Source: Chinchilla lanigera (taxonomy: Eukaryota; Chordata; Mammalia; Rodentia; Chinchillidae). From it: a DNA stretch of 64,000 bases. Positions 1 through 11,639 of the stretch are shown piece after piece. Each line of letters starts with the position of its first letter. The first letter of the stretch is position 1. The position numbers were made by a program, and so were the translations under genes. The DNA lies in the NCBI RefSeq assembly GCF_000276665.1, contig NW_004955481.1, forward strand, positions 3,748,900-3,812,899, read 5' to 3'. The notes beneath the pieces are model-generated. The model had not been told where the DNA came from, made no database searches, and was given only the letters and a program-made list of their open reading frames with translations.

Positions 1-184
1 ATAAAGAAGGACTGGCTATATGCTAATGTTATTGGGCTCAGTAATTGGCAGGTATGAAATCATCAGACTTAAATCAACTTTCATATATATTTGTAGTTTT
101 TTCACTCCCACAATGTATGATGCAAAAAGTAATAAAAAGCAAATGTGGCAGGGATAAAACGAAATAGAAAAGATAAAAAGATCA

Positions 185-276
185 AGGGTCAGGGATTTAG
201 TTCAGTAGCTCAGCATCAGCCTGGCAAGCATGAGGTCCTAAGTTCGATTCCTGGTACAAAAAAAAAAAAAAAAAAA
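185..276 (+). mobile_element. ID SINE
   Basis: tRNA-like head with A box (ttagttcagtagc) and B box (agttcgattcctg), ending in a poly-A that runs straight into the N gap. Confidence 0.85.
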
Positions 277-873
277 NNNNNNNNNNNNNNNNNNNNNNNN
301 NNNNNNNNNNNNNNNNNNNNNNNNNNNNNNNNNNNNNNNNNNNNNNNNNNNNNNNNNNNNNNNNNNNNNNNNNNNNNNNNNNNNNNNNNNNNNNNNNNNN
401 NNNNNNNNNNNNNNNNNNNNNNNNNNNNNNNNNNNNNNNNNNNNNNNNNNNNNNNNNNNNNNNNNNNNNNNNNNNNNNNNNNNNNNNNNNNNNNNNNNNN
501 NNNNNNNNNNNNNNNNNNNNNNNNNNNNNNNNNNNNNNNNNNNNNNNNNNNNNNNNNNNNNNNNNNNNNNNNNNNNNNNNNNNNNNNNNNNNNNNNNNNN
601 NNNNNNNNNNNNNNNNNNNNNNNNNNNNNNNNNNNNNNNNNNNNNNNNNNNNNNNNNNNNNNNNNNNNNNNNNNNNNNNNNNNNNNNNNNNNNNNNNNNN
701 NNNNNNNNNNNNNNNNNNNNNNNNNNNNNNNNNNNNNNNNNNNNNNNNNNNNNNNNNNNNNNNNNNNNNNNNNNNNNNNNNNNNNNNNNNNNNNNNNNNN
801 NNNNNNNNNNNNNNNNNNNNNNNNNNNNNNNNNNNNNNNNNNNNNNNNNNNNNNNNNNNNNNNNNNNNNNNNN
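277..873. other. assembly gap (597 N)
   Basis: Run of N bounded on the left by the poly-A of a plus-strand ID and on the right by the body of a minus-strand ID whose poly-T must lie inside the gap. Inverted SINE tails are a plausible cause of the break. Confidence 0.99.
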
Positions 874-962
874 TTGGTTTTTCTCTGGTACCAGGAACCG
901 AACTCACAACCTTGCACTTGCCAGGCAGGCGCTTTTTGCCGCTGAGCTAAATCCCCAGCCCC
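874..962 (-). mobile_element. ID SINE
   Basis: Reverse complement of the young ID consensus, from tttttctctggtaccagg to ccccagcccc. Its poly-T is hidden by the gap. Confidence 0.88.
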
Positions 963-1182
963 TCGATATTTTTTTTAAAAAAGGGTTATTTACACCATTT
1001 CAAACTTAATGATCTCAGATTTTCAAAATCACTTCCTTAAAACAGTAAACGAAGAAAGTTATAGATTCTACTTTTCTTTATAGATTCTTATATAATGGGA
1101 TTGTATGTCTAACGAGTACTACAACATACTTTTAACCTTTCAAATTCAAAAAAGAAAAACTAAATTTCCAAGCAGTTGTTAA

Positions 1183-1344
1183 TTTTTTTTTTTTTCTTTG
1201 TCTTTTTGAGACAGGGTCTCGCTATGCAGTTCAGGCTGGCCTTGAGCTCACTCTGTAGCCCAGGCTGGTCTCGAACATGCAACAACCCTCCTGCCTCAGC
1301 CTCCCAAGTGTTGGGATTACAGGTGTGCACCACCATGCCCACAG
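1183..1344 (-). mobile_element. B1-type SINE
   Basis: Full-length antisense 7SL-derived element starting with poly-T and gagacagggtctcgctatg. It carries the internal duplication (ggctggccttgagctcac then caggctggtctcgaac). Confidence 0.92.
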
Positions 1345-1398
1345 CATTTATTCATTCTTATCAAAGTATTTTAGTGCATATAATATAATGTGTATCTA

Positions 1399-1490
1399 AG
1401 GGCCAGGGATATAGTTCAGCGGCACAAGTGCCTGCCTGGCAAGCACAAGGTCCTGAGTTCGATTCCTGGTACCAAAAATAAATAAATAAG
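1399..1490 (+). mobile_element. ID SINE
   Basis: ID with flanking direct repeats tataatgtgtatct / tataatgtgcatct, a target-site duplication with one mismatch. The tail is (aaat)n. Confidence 0.9.
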
Positions 1491-1585
1491 TAAATATAAT
1501 GTGCATCTATTTTCTTTCCATTTGTTTTTTCAAAAAAAGAGTATAATGCTTTTTATTTTTGTTTACTTTGGGGGGTTTTGTTTCT

Positions 1586-1660
1586 TAGGGGATGCTGGGG
1601 ATTAAAACTTGGGCCTTTTACATAGAGAGGTACTTTGCAGATAAGAATATCCTATGTTTT
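1586..1660 (-). mobile_element. degenerate old ID remnant
   Basis: Weak antisense match to an old ID (gctggggattaaaac, gggccttttacat). Low similarity. Confidence 0.4.
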
Positions 1661-2029
1661 AATTCCAAGTCTACTACTCATTCATTTGCTACCATTAGAC
1701 TTATCTTGGACTTTACTAATTTCATCTAAAAAATGATAACCCATTAACACATAATGATCCTATGACATAATTTAATATGTACTGTCTAGTTGATATATAT
1801 ATATAATTTTAAAATGCTAGTTTCTTTCTAAAACAGCTAAAACCAATTTAAAAATACATTATAAAGTAGTATTTTAACCTCATGGTTAACAGCTATTACC
1901 AAGAATTGCTAGGGATTAACGCTCAAAAGTGTAGTTCTTGTCCATGTCACAGACTCAAAGGAGCAAATCTGCAATGATCAGTCACCAGGAAAATGAAAGA
2001 TATGTTAAATTCTATCTCTAATCTATTAG

Positions 2030-2160
2030 CCTTTGCAACCTTCAGGAAAGTATAGTCACAAATTGGGGCATCAGTTTCTTACCTATATAATGAAAAAGAC
2101 ACACTATATAAGGCCTAACACCTTTTCCAGTCTAAAAATTAAAGGGTTCTTAACTAACTT
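2030..2160 (+). mobile_element. possible MIR fragment
   Basis: Segment resembling the middle of MIR (ggggcatcagtttcttacctatataatg). Weak. Confidence 0.4.
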
Positions 2161-2402
2161 TCTACCACAAACCCACAAAGTATATATTTAGAAGGCCCAG
2201 TGATAAGAGGTACGGAAAGATAGAAATTATCCTCAAAAGAGAGACCAACTGTATTACTATTCTTTTAAAAACATGGATAATTTTTTTAAAAGTTTATACA
2301 ATTTTGTTTGGATAAAAACAACAAAAATTTCAGGGTTACTAAACTTTAGGGCTGATAAATACAAACATCATTTGCTTGTCAATAGAACCGTCAAAGTACT
2401 TA

Positions 2403-3208
<806 letters not shown>

Positions 3209-3254
3209 CTTCTAGTAAATCTGAAGCAGATCCCAAACAATACTCCATTACAAG
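3209..3254 (-). CDS. TAOK1: TAOK1 exon 5 (kinase residues 103-117)
   Basis: 46-base exon, acceptor CATAG at 3259-3255, donor GTAGGT at 3208-3203. It translates to LVMEYCLGSASDLLE plus one base of the following Val codon. This is strand beta 5 and the hinge. Met105 is at the gatekeeper position and Glu106-Tyr-Cys108 form the hinge that contacts the adenine of ATP. The exon is very short, but the junction phases match exons 4 and 6 exactly, which supports it strongly. Confidence 0.95.
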
Positions 3255-3480
3255 CTATGGAAACAAAAATTATGTAATCATTAAAATATAAACATTCTAC
3301 TTGAGGTAAAATTAATTTACCTAGGAGGTCAAGGAGAGAATGAAGTAAAACTCCAGTCACCATTTGTCTTTAAAAAGTTATACATTTAGTAATTACTTAA
3401 ATATATGTATCAAATAAGCCAAGAACACACTGATCTTTTAATGTCAACATGTAATAACTTCGGTAGCTATGAATCTCATG

Positions 3481-3535
3481 ACTAATATATACAGTATATA
3501 TACAGTATATATACACACATATAAATATACACATA
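3481..3535. repeat. AT/AC-rich low-complexity tract
   Basis: Imperfect (tatatacag)n and (ac/at)n run. Confidence 0.7.
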
Positions 3536-3636
3536 CAACTGTTACTATTAAACTTTGAAGTTGTTAGGTGGTGGGAACCTAAACTCTGGAACTGTATGCA
3601 TAATGTTTAAAGGTAACGAACGGTTGGTTCTCTCCC

Positions 3637-3771
3637 TCCTTTTTTCTCTTTTAGGTTCGCTACTATGCTGCAAGTTGCTCAGGCTGGCTTTGAACTCCTG
3701 GGCCCAAATGATCCTCCTGCCTCAGCCTCTCAAAACAGCTGGAACTACAGGCATATACCACCACTCCTAGC
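3637..3771 (-). mobile_element. old B1-type SINE
   Basis: Antisense, without the internal duplication: gctcaggctggctttgaac, cctcctgcctcagcc, ending near ccaccactcctagc. Confidence 0.85.
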
Positions 3772-3784
3772 TTTAAATGTTTCC

Positions 3785-3945
3785 TTTAAAGCAAACACAG
3801 AGCACCATCTCTGTGCCAGATGTTTTATATATATAAACCATTTTAATACTCACAACAACCTTAAAAGTTATACCCTATTATTATTATTAAGCCACAGAGT
3901 TAACCTGTCCAATGTCACTGCCCTTTCTTTAACCATACCCTCAAT
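3785..3945 (-). mobile_element. MIR
   Basis: Antisense MIR: tgtgccagatgttttatata, actcacaacaacctt, then ccacagagttaacctgtcc. An ancient mammal-wide tRNA-derived SINE. Confidence 0.75.
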
Positions 3946-4180
3946 TTTAGGAGCCATCACCACTAAAATCAAATTAAATAAAAATCCCCCAGATACTACA
4001 AATCTAAATCTAAGCCAACTATATTAAAATGATAATTAGCTGTGCATTATTATTTAAAATAAGGAATAATTCCTGGTTAAAGGAGATTTTAATTTTCTCT
4101 TAAAAAATAGTTATTGCACATATATGGTACCACTGCAGAATAACTACCATACTGCCTCAATGTAAACAACACAATAAAAT

Positions 4181-4300
4181 TTGTTTGTTTGTTTTTTTTT
4201 TTTTTGGTTTTTTTGGTTTTTCTCCGGTACCGGGAACCGAACTCACGACCTTGCGCTTGCCAGGCAGGCGCTTTGCCGCTGAGCTAAATCCCCAGCCCCT
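4181..4300 (-). mobile_element. young ID SINE
   Basis: Antisense, near consensus. Flanked by perfect direct repeats caacacaataaaatt (left copy near 4165, right copy near 4301). Confidence 0.94.
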
Positions 4301-4324
4301 CAACACAATAAAATTAATCTCTAC

Positions 4325-4468
4325 TTTCCTAGCACTTGGGAGGCTGAGGTAGGAGGATTGCTGCAAGTTCAAGGACAGCTTGGGCTACAAAGTGAGTTCA
4401 AGGACAGTGTGAACTGCAAAGTGAAACTCTGTCTCAAAAAGACAAAAACAAAACAAAACAAAAAGAAA
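4325..4468 (+). mobile_element. B1-type SINE, 5'-truncated
   Basis: Starts at cctagcacttgggaggctg and runs through both duplicated blocks to gtctcaaaaagacaaaaac. Confidence 0.88.
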
Positions 4469-4732
4469 AACTTCTCTAGTTCTTGTAAGAAGGTATCTCA
4501 ATTTTCTGCCTTTAGTATTGTTCAGCCAAGGAATCATGACCAATTCAAACTACCAAGAAAGACACTTCTGGTTAAATGAGTTACAATCTATTTATGTTAA
4601 AAAGATATGTTAACTTTCATTCTCAAGCAATAGGACTATTTTTCCTTTTTTTGGATGGTACCACTGACAGTATCAGAGGACATTTTATCATTTATGTGAA
4701 GGTCAAGGGAATTGTGAAGAAAATCTGCCGTA

Positions 4733-4829
4733 GACTTTTTTTTTTTTTTTTTTTGGTACCAGGAATCGAACTCATGACCTCAGGATTGCCAGGCAAGTGC
4801 TTATGCTGCTGAGCTATATCCCTGGACCC
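4733..4829 (-). mobile_element. ID SINE
   Basis: Antisense, poly-T of about 19. Flanks tgccgtagac / tgcagtagac look like a short target-site duplication. It lies about 200 bases past the exon 4 donor. Confidence 0.88.
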
Positions 4830-5025
4830 TGCAGTAGACTTGTAGAAGTTCTATTACCTCTCGCGCAGGATGCTGGAAGAGAAATGCTACATGTCCTCTC
4901 TTAGGATGAACCAGCATTTCAGGTGTTTTTGCATGCCTTTGAACAAGTAGTTTGAGACATTTTGAATTCATTCATTTTAAACCAAAGCCATCTAAAATTG
5001 CAACAAGATGGAAACAGATACCAAC

Positions 5026-5127
5026 CCATGCTGTGTGTTCACGTAAATAGCAGCCTTTGTATTCTATACTGTTGGGATGTTTTATTCTTTGTAGAAACCT
5101 GACTTCCTTAATAATATCCTGCCATTT
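5026..5127 (-). CDS. TAOK1: TAOK1 exon 4 (kinase residues 69-102)
   Basis: 102-base in-phase exon, acceptor CCCCACAG after a strong pyrimidine tract, donor GTTGGT. It encodes [18 protein letters not shown] then [16 protein letters not shown]. This is kinase helix C to strand beta 4; Glu76 is the conserved helix C acid that pairs with Lys57. Residue 78 is Arg (codon AGG), where I recall Lys in human TAOK1 and Arg in TAOK2. The change is conservative. The NSIEYKG segment points to TAOK1. Confidence 0.96.
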
Positions 5128-5951
5128 CTGTGGGGAGAGAAAAAGGAATAAGAGAAAGAATTATGAACAGCTGGCTTTCCTTAGAAAGCTACAGAAGAAG
5201 AAAGCAATTATTGGATTGGGTTAACAAGAACATACAACTTTGCTGACTTAAAATTTTTAGATGAAATATCAAAATAAAAAATTTGAAAGAAATTGATTCA
5301 TATAGTTTATGACTCAATTATATACCTACAAAATTATTTCATTCAAGTAGGACAAATTTTAGCTTGATAAAATTTATGATCAATGAGTCTTACTAAAATT
5401 GTATAGTCATACATCATCAAACATGTTGATGATAACATACTATGTTCAGCAACATCTCTTCAAAAGTCTAACCTTTCCTTTGTTATTGGTAGCCTTATAG
5501 CCCTAATTTGCTTGCCATAAAGTTCGCTTTATTGTATTTTTGGCTTACTTCATCTATCAAATGTTAGAGTTAGTTTACCTTTTATTTTTAATTCAAATGA
5601 AACAAGCAATTCCTCTGAAATTTAAGTTTCTATATGCAAACTCTGTAACTTGTTAGTGGAATAGTTAGTTATTATCTAAAGAAAATTCACAGAAGAAGCA
5701 ATATGAACACTTTTCTATGTATTTTGCTACGAGATTTCCTCATTAATACTGACCAGGAAATATAGGTAAATATTTGGCCTTAAGCTAGTCCATGAAAATC
5801 TTAAGCATTTAGGTCATTTTGCTTTTTTTTTTTTTTTTCTGTAATGGGTATCTAACATACCCAGTCATTTTTTTTTTAGGGCTTGAATGTGTAATCTTCC
5901 TGCCTTCCAAGATAATGGAAAAATATCTAAGATTATTTAGTGTAAGAATAA

Positions 5952-6148
5952 AACCAACCATGGTGGCATATTCCTTTAGTAACCGAGCACTGTTAGGAGG
6001 CTGAGGCAGGAAGGTCACAAATTTGAACCCAGCATGGGCAACTTAGTAACTCAATGAGACTCTCTCGAAATAAAAAATAATTCTAAAAATGGCTAGGGAT
6101 ATACCTCAGTATGAAGGCCCTGGGAGCAATCCCCAGTACTAGGGGGAA
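5952..6148 (+). mobile_element. B1-dID dimeric SINE
   Basis: B1 half (catggtggcatattccttta to caatgagactctctcg) joined by an A-rich linker to an ID-like half (ggctagggatatacctcag to caatccccagtact). This B1-ID dimer arrangement recurs throughout the window. Confidence 0.85.
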
Positions 6149-6839
6149 ATAAAAGGCAACTATGGAACCCTAAAAATACAGGTCCTTGGGTTCATAACCA
6201 GAAATTCTAGAGGCTTGGCAGATTAGGATGGTGACTACCAAATTGTTTTGTGTTCTTGTTTTAACTTTTTTAAGCTTTATCGTTGACATAGGCTATGTAA
6301 TTAAGAGTAGGGAAAGTAGTGTAAGAAAGTTTTCAAAAATGTTTTGTACTAGATTTAAAAGCCTATACCTCTGATGTTATTTCACAAGTCCTCAAACATG
6401 TCAAAATACGTTCGTAGTATTTTATATAAAATGTGTAAGATGTATTATAAAAAATTCAGAAAATCTGTTTTACTAGGTTTTAAATTTCAAATTTCAGTAC
6501 TTTGAGAGGCAAAGTCTTAAGAAAAATTGTAATCTATGTAAAAAAAATTTTCATGAAAGATATCAATATTAGATGCTAAAAATGATGCTGTAAATACATG
6601 TTTTAGTCTAGGTGTGACTGATCAATTAGACTTTCCGCACAGTGTAATTGATAGCCAGGTGAAAGCTAGTCCTAAAGTTGTTTATACAACAGTAAGCAAA
6701 TTTAAACCTAGAAGATACATTAATAATTTTTAAATATTAAAATGATGGAAAATTATATAATCATGATGGTATTATCATACCCAGAGTATAATCATCACAG
6801 AAACAAGATTTAATATAAAATAAATTCAAAAATTAGGAT

Positions 6840-7445
6840 AACAAAATATTGTTTAAAAAAGCAGCAATTCCACACTGAACATTATACTAAGAAGAACTGA
6901 AAACAAGGACTCAAAGAAATATTTGCATAATTATATTCATAGCATCATTATTCAGAACAGCCACCCAAATGGGCAACTCAAATGAACATTTATAGATGGT
7001 ATAAATACAAATACGAGGTATGAGTGTGTGAACGGATCAAAAAGAAAGAAAAACCTATCACATGCTACATGTAAAACTTTGAGGACATTAAATTATATGA
7101 TATAATTTACATCATATAAATAATACATTATTATGATTTAAATTATATAATTATATATCATTAAAGTATATGATATAAATCAGTCACAAAAGGACAAATA
7201 TTAATGCTTCTACTTATATAAAGTACCTAAAATAGTCAAATTCGTAACAGAAACAAAGTAGAATGGTGGTTGCTAGGGGGTGGGGAATTTTCGTTTAATG
7301 AGTACAGAGTTTTAGTTCTTCAAGATGAAAAGCATTCTGGGGAAGGATGGTGATAATAATGGCAAAAAAATGTCAATGTACTTAATGCTACTGAATTGTA
7401 TACTTAAAAATGGTTAAAAGATGGTAAATTTTGTTGTATGTATTT
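6840..7445 (+). mobile_element. ancient L1 3' end (L1M type)
   Basis: ORF2 C-terminal remnant (ttcatagcatcattattcag, cacccaaatgggcaactc), then a 3' UTR with ggtggttgctagggggtggg and gaattgtatacttaaaaatg, typical of old mammal-wide L1M. No open frame. Confidence 0.85.
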
Positions 7446-7918
7446 TACCTTACTTAAAATTTAAAAAATAAGTTAAAGATTGTCAGAATCCCAGATTTAA
7501 CAGGTAGATTGCATTTTACAAATAAATTTATGTAATTAATCCCAATAAATACAACCTAAAAACAATGACAATAATTAAACTATAATGATGAATCAATTTT
7601 ATTCTTTGGTTTTTCAAATTGTATACACTACCATTAATTAAAGTTTGTTTAAAACAACTATCATATGATTTCTAAACCATTTTGAAAGATTATATCCCAC
7701 ATAATTTACTGTAAGGTACATCTTACTGTACTTTAATTTTTTAGAAACTAATTATCCCTCCAAGATATGCATACAATGATATATTAAACCATAGTTTAGA
7801 AAAATGAAACTAGAGACACAACTTGGGAGGTTTTTGAAATGTTACTGATTTTTTGTTTAGGTTTTAATTAGCAGTTAAATGGGTACTATCACTGAAGGAT
7901 AGTGATGGGCACTATACC

Positions 7919-8008
7919 TTTTTTTATTTCTGGAACCAGGAATCAAACTCACGACCTCGCACATTTGCCAAGGAGGCACTGTGCCACTGAGGTATATATC
8001 CCTAGCCC
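7919..8008 (-). mobile_element. ID SINE
   Basis: Antisense, moderately diverged: ctggaaccaggaatcaaac to tatatccctagccct. Confidence 0.85.
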
Positions 8009-8079
8009 TTACACTTTTCTTTATGTATATTATACATTAAAAATTCCTATCCTTTATCTCCATTAAAAATGATATGTCT

Positions 8080-8170
8080 GGGGCTGGGAATTTAACTCAG
8101 CAGCACAGTGCCTGCCCAGCAAGTGCAAGGTCGTGAGTTCAATCCCCGGTACTGGAAAAAAAAAAAAAAA
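8080..8170 (+). mobile_element. ID SINE 49 bases beyond the exon 3 donor
   Basis: Flanked by gatatgtct on both sides (target-site duplication). Antisense to TAOK1, so its tail is a poly-U just downstream of the donor in the pre-mRNA. Confidence 0.9.
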
Positions 8171-8219
8171 GATATGTCTCTCTGTAACATGCCTTTAAGT
8201 ATGTATATATTTAACCTAC

Positions 8220-8291
8220 TTCAGTAGATTGTTTTCCACTGTAAGACATTTTCTTGATGGCCACCACTTCATTGGTACGTACATCTCGTGC
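8220..8291 (-). CDS. TAOK1: TAOK1 exon 3 (kinase residues 45-68)
   Basis: 72-base in-phase exon with acceptor TTTTTTAG and donor GTAGGT. It encodes ARDVRTNEVVAIKKMSYSGK then QSTE: strands beta 2 to beta 3 of the kinase N-lobe. In VAIKK the first Lys is residue 57, the ATP-anchoring lysine. The peptide reads without gap or stop and continues directly from exon 2 and into exon 4. Confidence 0.96.
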
Positions 8292-8490
8292 CTAAAAAAA
8301 AAAGAAAGAACCACTGTAAAAAATAATGGAATAAATCTGAGCAATCAGTTCTTTTGAAAATAAAAGCATTTGTAAACTACCATGTCAAAAAGGGTATCAC
8401 AACTGCTTATAGCAGAGGAAATAGGAAGATGTGAGCCAAACCCCACAAAATAGCAGATACGTATGATGAGCAAGTCTAAAATCTAACCAA

Positions 8491-8657
8491 TTTTTTTTTT
8501 TTTGGGGGGGGCGGTTTTTTGAGACGGGCACTTGCTATGCAGTTAAGGCTGGCCATGAGCTTACTTTGTAGCCCAGGCTGGTCTCCAACTCACAATAATC
8601 CTCCTGCCTCAGCCTCCTGAATGCTGAGATTACAGGTGTGGGCTACCACACCCAGCC
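8491..8657 (-). mobile_element. B1-type SINE
   Basis: Full-length antisense with duplication. Poly-T and G run, then gagacgggcacttgctatg to ctaccacacccagcc. Confidence 0.9.
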
Positions 8658-8886
8658 TAAGTCTTTAGAGCTAAAGAACTAAAGTTAAAATTGTATTCTA
8701 TTAGGGACTTTTAAGTAATTAGGTTTTAGCTGGTCTTACCATACAAAAAAAAGTATGTGAGATAACAGGTATGTTAGTGTACTTCACTTTAGTTACCATT
8801 TTACTATCTGTATGTATCCCGCACATCTGAGTTATAAACCTCAAATATACACAATGAAATTTATTTAAAAAATAAACCATATAGAA

Positions 8887-9000
8887 GTCAGGCATGATGG
8901 TGCAAGCCTGTAAGTCCCAGCACTTGGGAGGCTAAGGCAGGAGGATTGCACGAGTTCAAGGCCCATCTGGAACACACAGTGACACCCTGTCTCAAAGACA
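8887..9000 (+). mobile_element. B1-type SINE
   Basis: Single-unit B1 (caggcatgatggtgcaagc to acaccctgtctcaaag) whose tail has turned into a GA-rich tract. Confidence 0.87.
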
Positions 9001-9077
9001 GGAAGAGAGGAGGGGGAGGGGGAGACGGAAGGGGAAGGAAAGGGAAAGAAAGGAGGGGGAGAGGGGGAGGGAAAGAA
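9000..9077 (+). repeat. purine tract (ggaga)n
   Basis: Low-complexity G/A sequence continuing from the B1 tail. Confidence 0.9.
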
Positions 9078-9108
9078 ATGTTCAAAGCACATTAAAAAAT
9101 AACACTAT

Positions 9109-9470
9109 TATTATAGTTTGATCTAAAATAACCCCCAAAAGGCTCATGTGTTCAGAGGTGGGGCTAGGACACTATTTTCTTCAGTAGATTTAATCTATTC
9201 GTGAGTTCAGTACTGAAGGTGTGGCCTGTCTGGAGGTGACCTAGAAGAATATTCTTTTCTGGGGTCCTTTCCACCCTTCCCTGGCTCTCTCACTTTTTCT
9301 TTCTCCAGCAGGTTTCCTCTACCATATTCTTCTGCCATGTATTTCTGCCTTAGAGCCAGCAGACCATGTAATGAAACCTCTAAAACTATGAATCAAAATA
9401 AATCTTTTCTCCTTCAGGTTATATATGGTCAAGCATTTTGTCCCAGTAACATAAAAGCTGACCAATACTA
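9109..9470 (+). mobile_element. MaLR-like LTR remnant
   Basis: Resembles old mammalian MaLR-type LTRs: begins tatagtttgatctaaaat, contains caaaaggctcatgtgttc and gaaacctctaaaactatg, and ends near ataaaagctgaccaatac. No internal coding sequence. The family name is not certain. Confidence 0.6.
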
Positions 9471-9589
9471 CTATATAGCAAAATTCATAAAATTATTCAG
9501 ATGCTGGTATTTTAGAAAGAAAAAGGAGTGTTTGTCTTTGAGTAACTCAGTAAAAGGACAGTACAGAAATTTGAGTAGTACTATAAACA

Positions 9590-9648
9590 AAGAGATAAAG
9601 TGAGACCCTCTCTCAAAAAGACAAAAAGCAAAAACAAACAAAAAAAAA
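9590..9648 (+). mobile_element. B1 3' fragment
   Basis: Only the tail end (aagtgagaccctctctcaaa) and A-rich tail remain. Confidence 0.65.
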
Positions 9649-9678
9649 GACATCAGGAGGAAAAAAAGGAAAGCTATC

Positions 9679-9829
9679 CCTTTTATTTATTTATTTATTT
9701 AGAGACAAGGTCTTGCTATACAGTTCAGGCTGGGCTTGGGCTTGCTTTGTAGCCCAGGCTGGCCTCAAACTCGCAATGATTCTCCTGCTTCGGCCTTCCA
9801 AGTACTGGGATTATAGGCATGCACCACAT
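9679..9829 (-). mobile_element. B1-type SINE
   Basis: Antisense, with duplication, (ttta)n tail: agagacaaggtcttgctata to ggcatgcaccac. Confidence 0.9.
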
Positions 9830-10047
9830 AAAGCTCTTATCCCATTAATTTCATAAAGGTAGTACCTGTAGCCAAAACCTCAGAAATAGCTCAAAATGGA
9901 AAGTCAGGTAACAATTTTGTTTGTAAAAGTATACAAGAAGACTCTAACGTTAACAAACCAAATCTTATAGTACATGAACAGATCATTTGGATAAAATGTA
10001 CAATCACAGAAATGTAAAAAATTTTGACACTAGGAAAACATTTTATG

Positions 10048-10120
10048 ATTTAGGGTAGGGCTCTTCCTTATTATGTGTGAGATCTTGAGTTCAATCTCCA
10101 GCAGTGCAAAATAAATAAAA
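10048..10120 (+). mobile_element. old ID remnant
   Basis: Diverged ID with gagttcaatctccagcag and A-rich tail. Confidence 0.5.
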
Positions 10121-10287
10121 ATGACAATCCATTTTAAAATTTCATAATTCTCCACATTTTTTTAAAGTCAAAGGGAAAAAACACATATAAACCTTCAATA
10201 ACTGCTGAAGATGCAGGAAGGGCCTAATTATAGTCAATTGCCTAGAAGGCCAAACTCTTAAGAGAACCAAAACTAGAAAGGTAATTC

Positions 10288-10460
10288 CTAACTGGGGGTG
10301 GTGGTACTTCCACTCTAGAGGCTAAGAAGGAGAATCACAACTTCAATCCTACTCTGGGCAACTTATAAGACCCTGCCTCAAAAATATAAAAAGGCCGGAG
10401 ATAGAGCTTAGTGTGAAGACAAGGGGTTCAATCTCTATTATTGTTTTAAAAAAAAAGAAA
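10288..10460 (+). mobile_element. B1-dID dimeric SINE
   Basis: B1 half ending ataagaccctgcctcaaaa, ID half with ccggagatagagcttagtg. Confidence 0.8.
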
Positions 10461-10640
10461 ACTTGGCAACATGATAAATCATATCCTCTGAAAACAACCA
10501 CTATCAGAATCTAGACAAGAATCTTAACATGTTTCACAATGATTACTTAATGATATTGTGGAAATTCTGGGAAAAAAACTCCAGAAAAATGGTGACTGAC
10601 TCTTTAGAGAAGAAGCAAACTCTCATTATGTATAAATAAA

Positions 10641-10828
10641 ATGAGTCAGACGTGGCGGTACATGATTATAATCCTAGCTATCAGGAGGCTAAGGCAGGAG
10701 AACTACAAATTCAAGGCCAGCCCAGGCAACTTATCAAGACCCTGCCTCAGAACAAAAATAAAAAGGGTTAGGCTTATAGCTCAGTGGTAGAGGACTCCTA
10801 GGTTCAACCACAGCAGTGCTATTTTTAA
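10641..10828 (+). mobile_element. B1-dID dimeric SINE
   Basis: B1 half (gtcagacgtggcggtacatg) and ID half (gcttatagctcagtggtag) separated by an A-rich linker. Confidence 0.83.
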
Positions 10829-11059
10829 AAGTATACGTAAACTGATAATATATATTAAGACACAGGAGAAGAGCTGCAGAATATTAAAAATGAGTTTTGT
10901 AGAACAGAACCATCTCAGATCATCAGGCTTTAATGAATTCCAAAAGACAAAATGTTCTACAATTATGATAATGATTGCAAAACTGATATTTAGTAAAACT
11001 CACGGAAATGTAAACTTACAACTGGTAAAGTTATAGAACATAAATTATATCTCAAAAAG

Positions 11060-11182
11060 AATTTTTTTTTGACAGTCTTGCTGTGTTATCCAGGCTGTCC
11101 TTGAACTTCTGGGGCTCAAGAAATAATACTGCCTTAGCCTCCTGAATAGCTAGAGTTATGGTGATGTACCACAATAACCCAC
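11060..11182 (-). mobile_element. old B1-like SINE
   Basis: Antisense monomer without duplication (gtgttatccaggctgtcc), among the most diverged B1-like copies here. Confidence 0.7.
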
Positions 11183-11481
11183 TTAAAAACTTTTTTTCAA
11201 TAAAAGACAGGTATCTATAAATTATGACTCAGTAATTGTTTAAAAAAAACAAACAAAAAATATTCTGCAGCTTATCAGCTGTGGACTACTAAATGGATCC
11301 TGAGAAGAATTAATGATATGTCAATTTGAAGTGCCAGTAGATTACTTATTGCAAATGCAAAATGGACCCTTGCATGTCCTGCTTAAATATGATTTTTTTC
11401 CCCCAAAACTACTTATCTGTGAGCCCCTTAATTTTGGTATAAATAGTTACAGTCTAACAGTTTTTAGTAAGATCAAATTCA

Positions 11482-11605
11482 TAGGCAGGGTGTGGTGGCA
11501 CAAATCTGTAATTCCAGCACTCAGGAGGCTGAGATAGGATTGCTGCCAGTTTAAGTGCGTTCAAGGCCAGGCTGAACTGCATAGTGAAACCTACCTCAAA
11601 AAGAT
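11482..11605 (+). mobile_element. B1-type SINE with internal deletion
   Basis: Part of the duplicated block is missing. Flanks agatcaaattcata / agatgaaattcaca act as the target-site duplication. Confidence 0.85.
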
Positions 11606-11639
11606 GAAATTCACAGACCATACAATTCAATGATGGTTA

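Larger units (their letters stand above)
3255..5025 (-). other. TAOK1: TAOK1 intron 4
   Basis: 1.77 kb intron with GTTGGT donor and CATAG acceptor after a T-rich tract. It holds two B1 pieces, a MIR and two ID SINEs. Confidence 0.92.
5128..8219 (-). other. TAOK1: TAOK1 intron 3
   Basis: 3.1 kb intron, GTAGGT donor. It holds a B1-dID, an ancient L1 3' end and two ID SINEs. The stretches 5130-5950, 6150-6840 and 7450-7918 are AT-rich unique sequence with nothing recognisable apart from T and A runs. Confidence 0.92.

Noticed and set aside
145..945. Long open frames spanning the N gap
   Set aside because: Artefact of reading N as any codon; the ends are ID SINE sequence.
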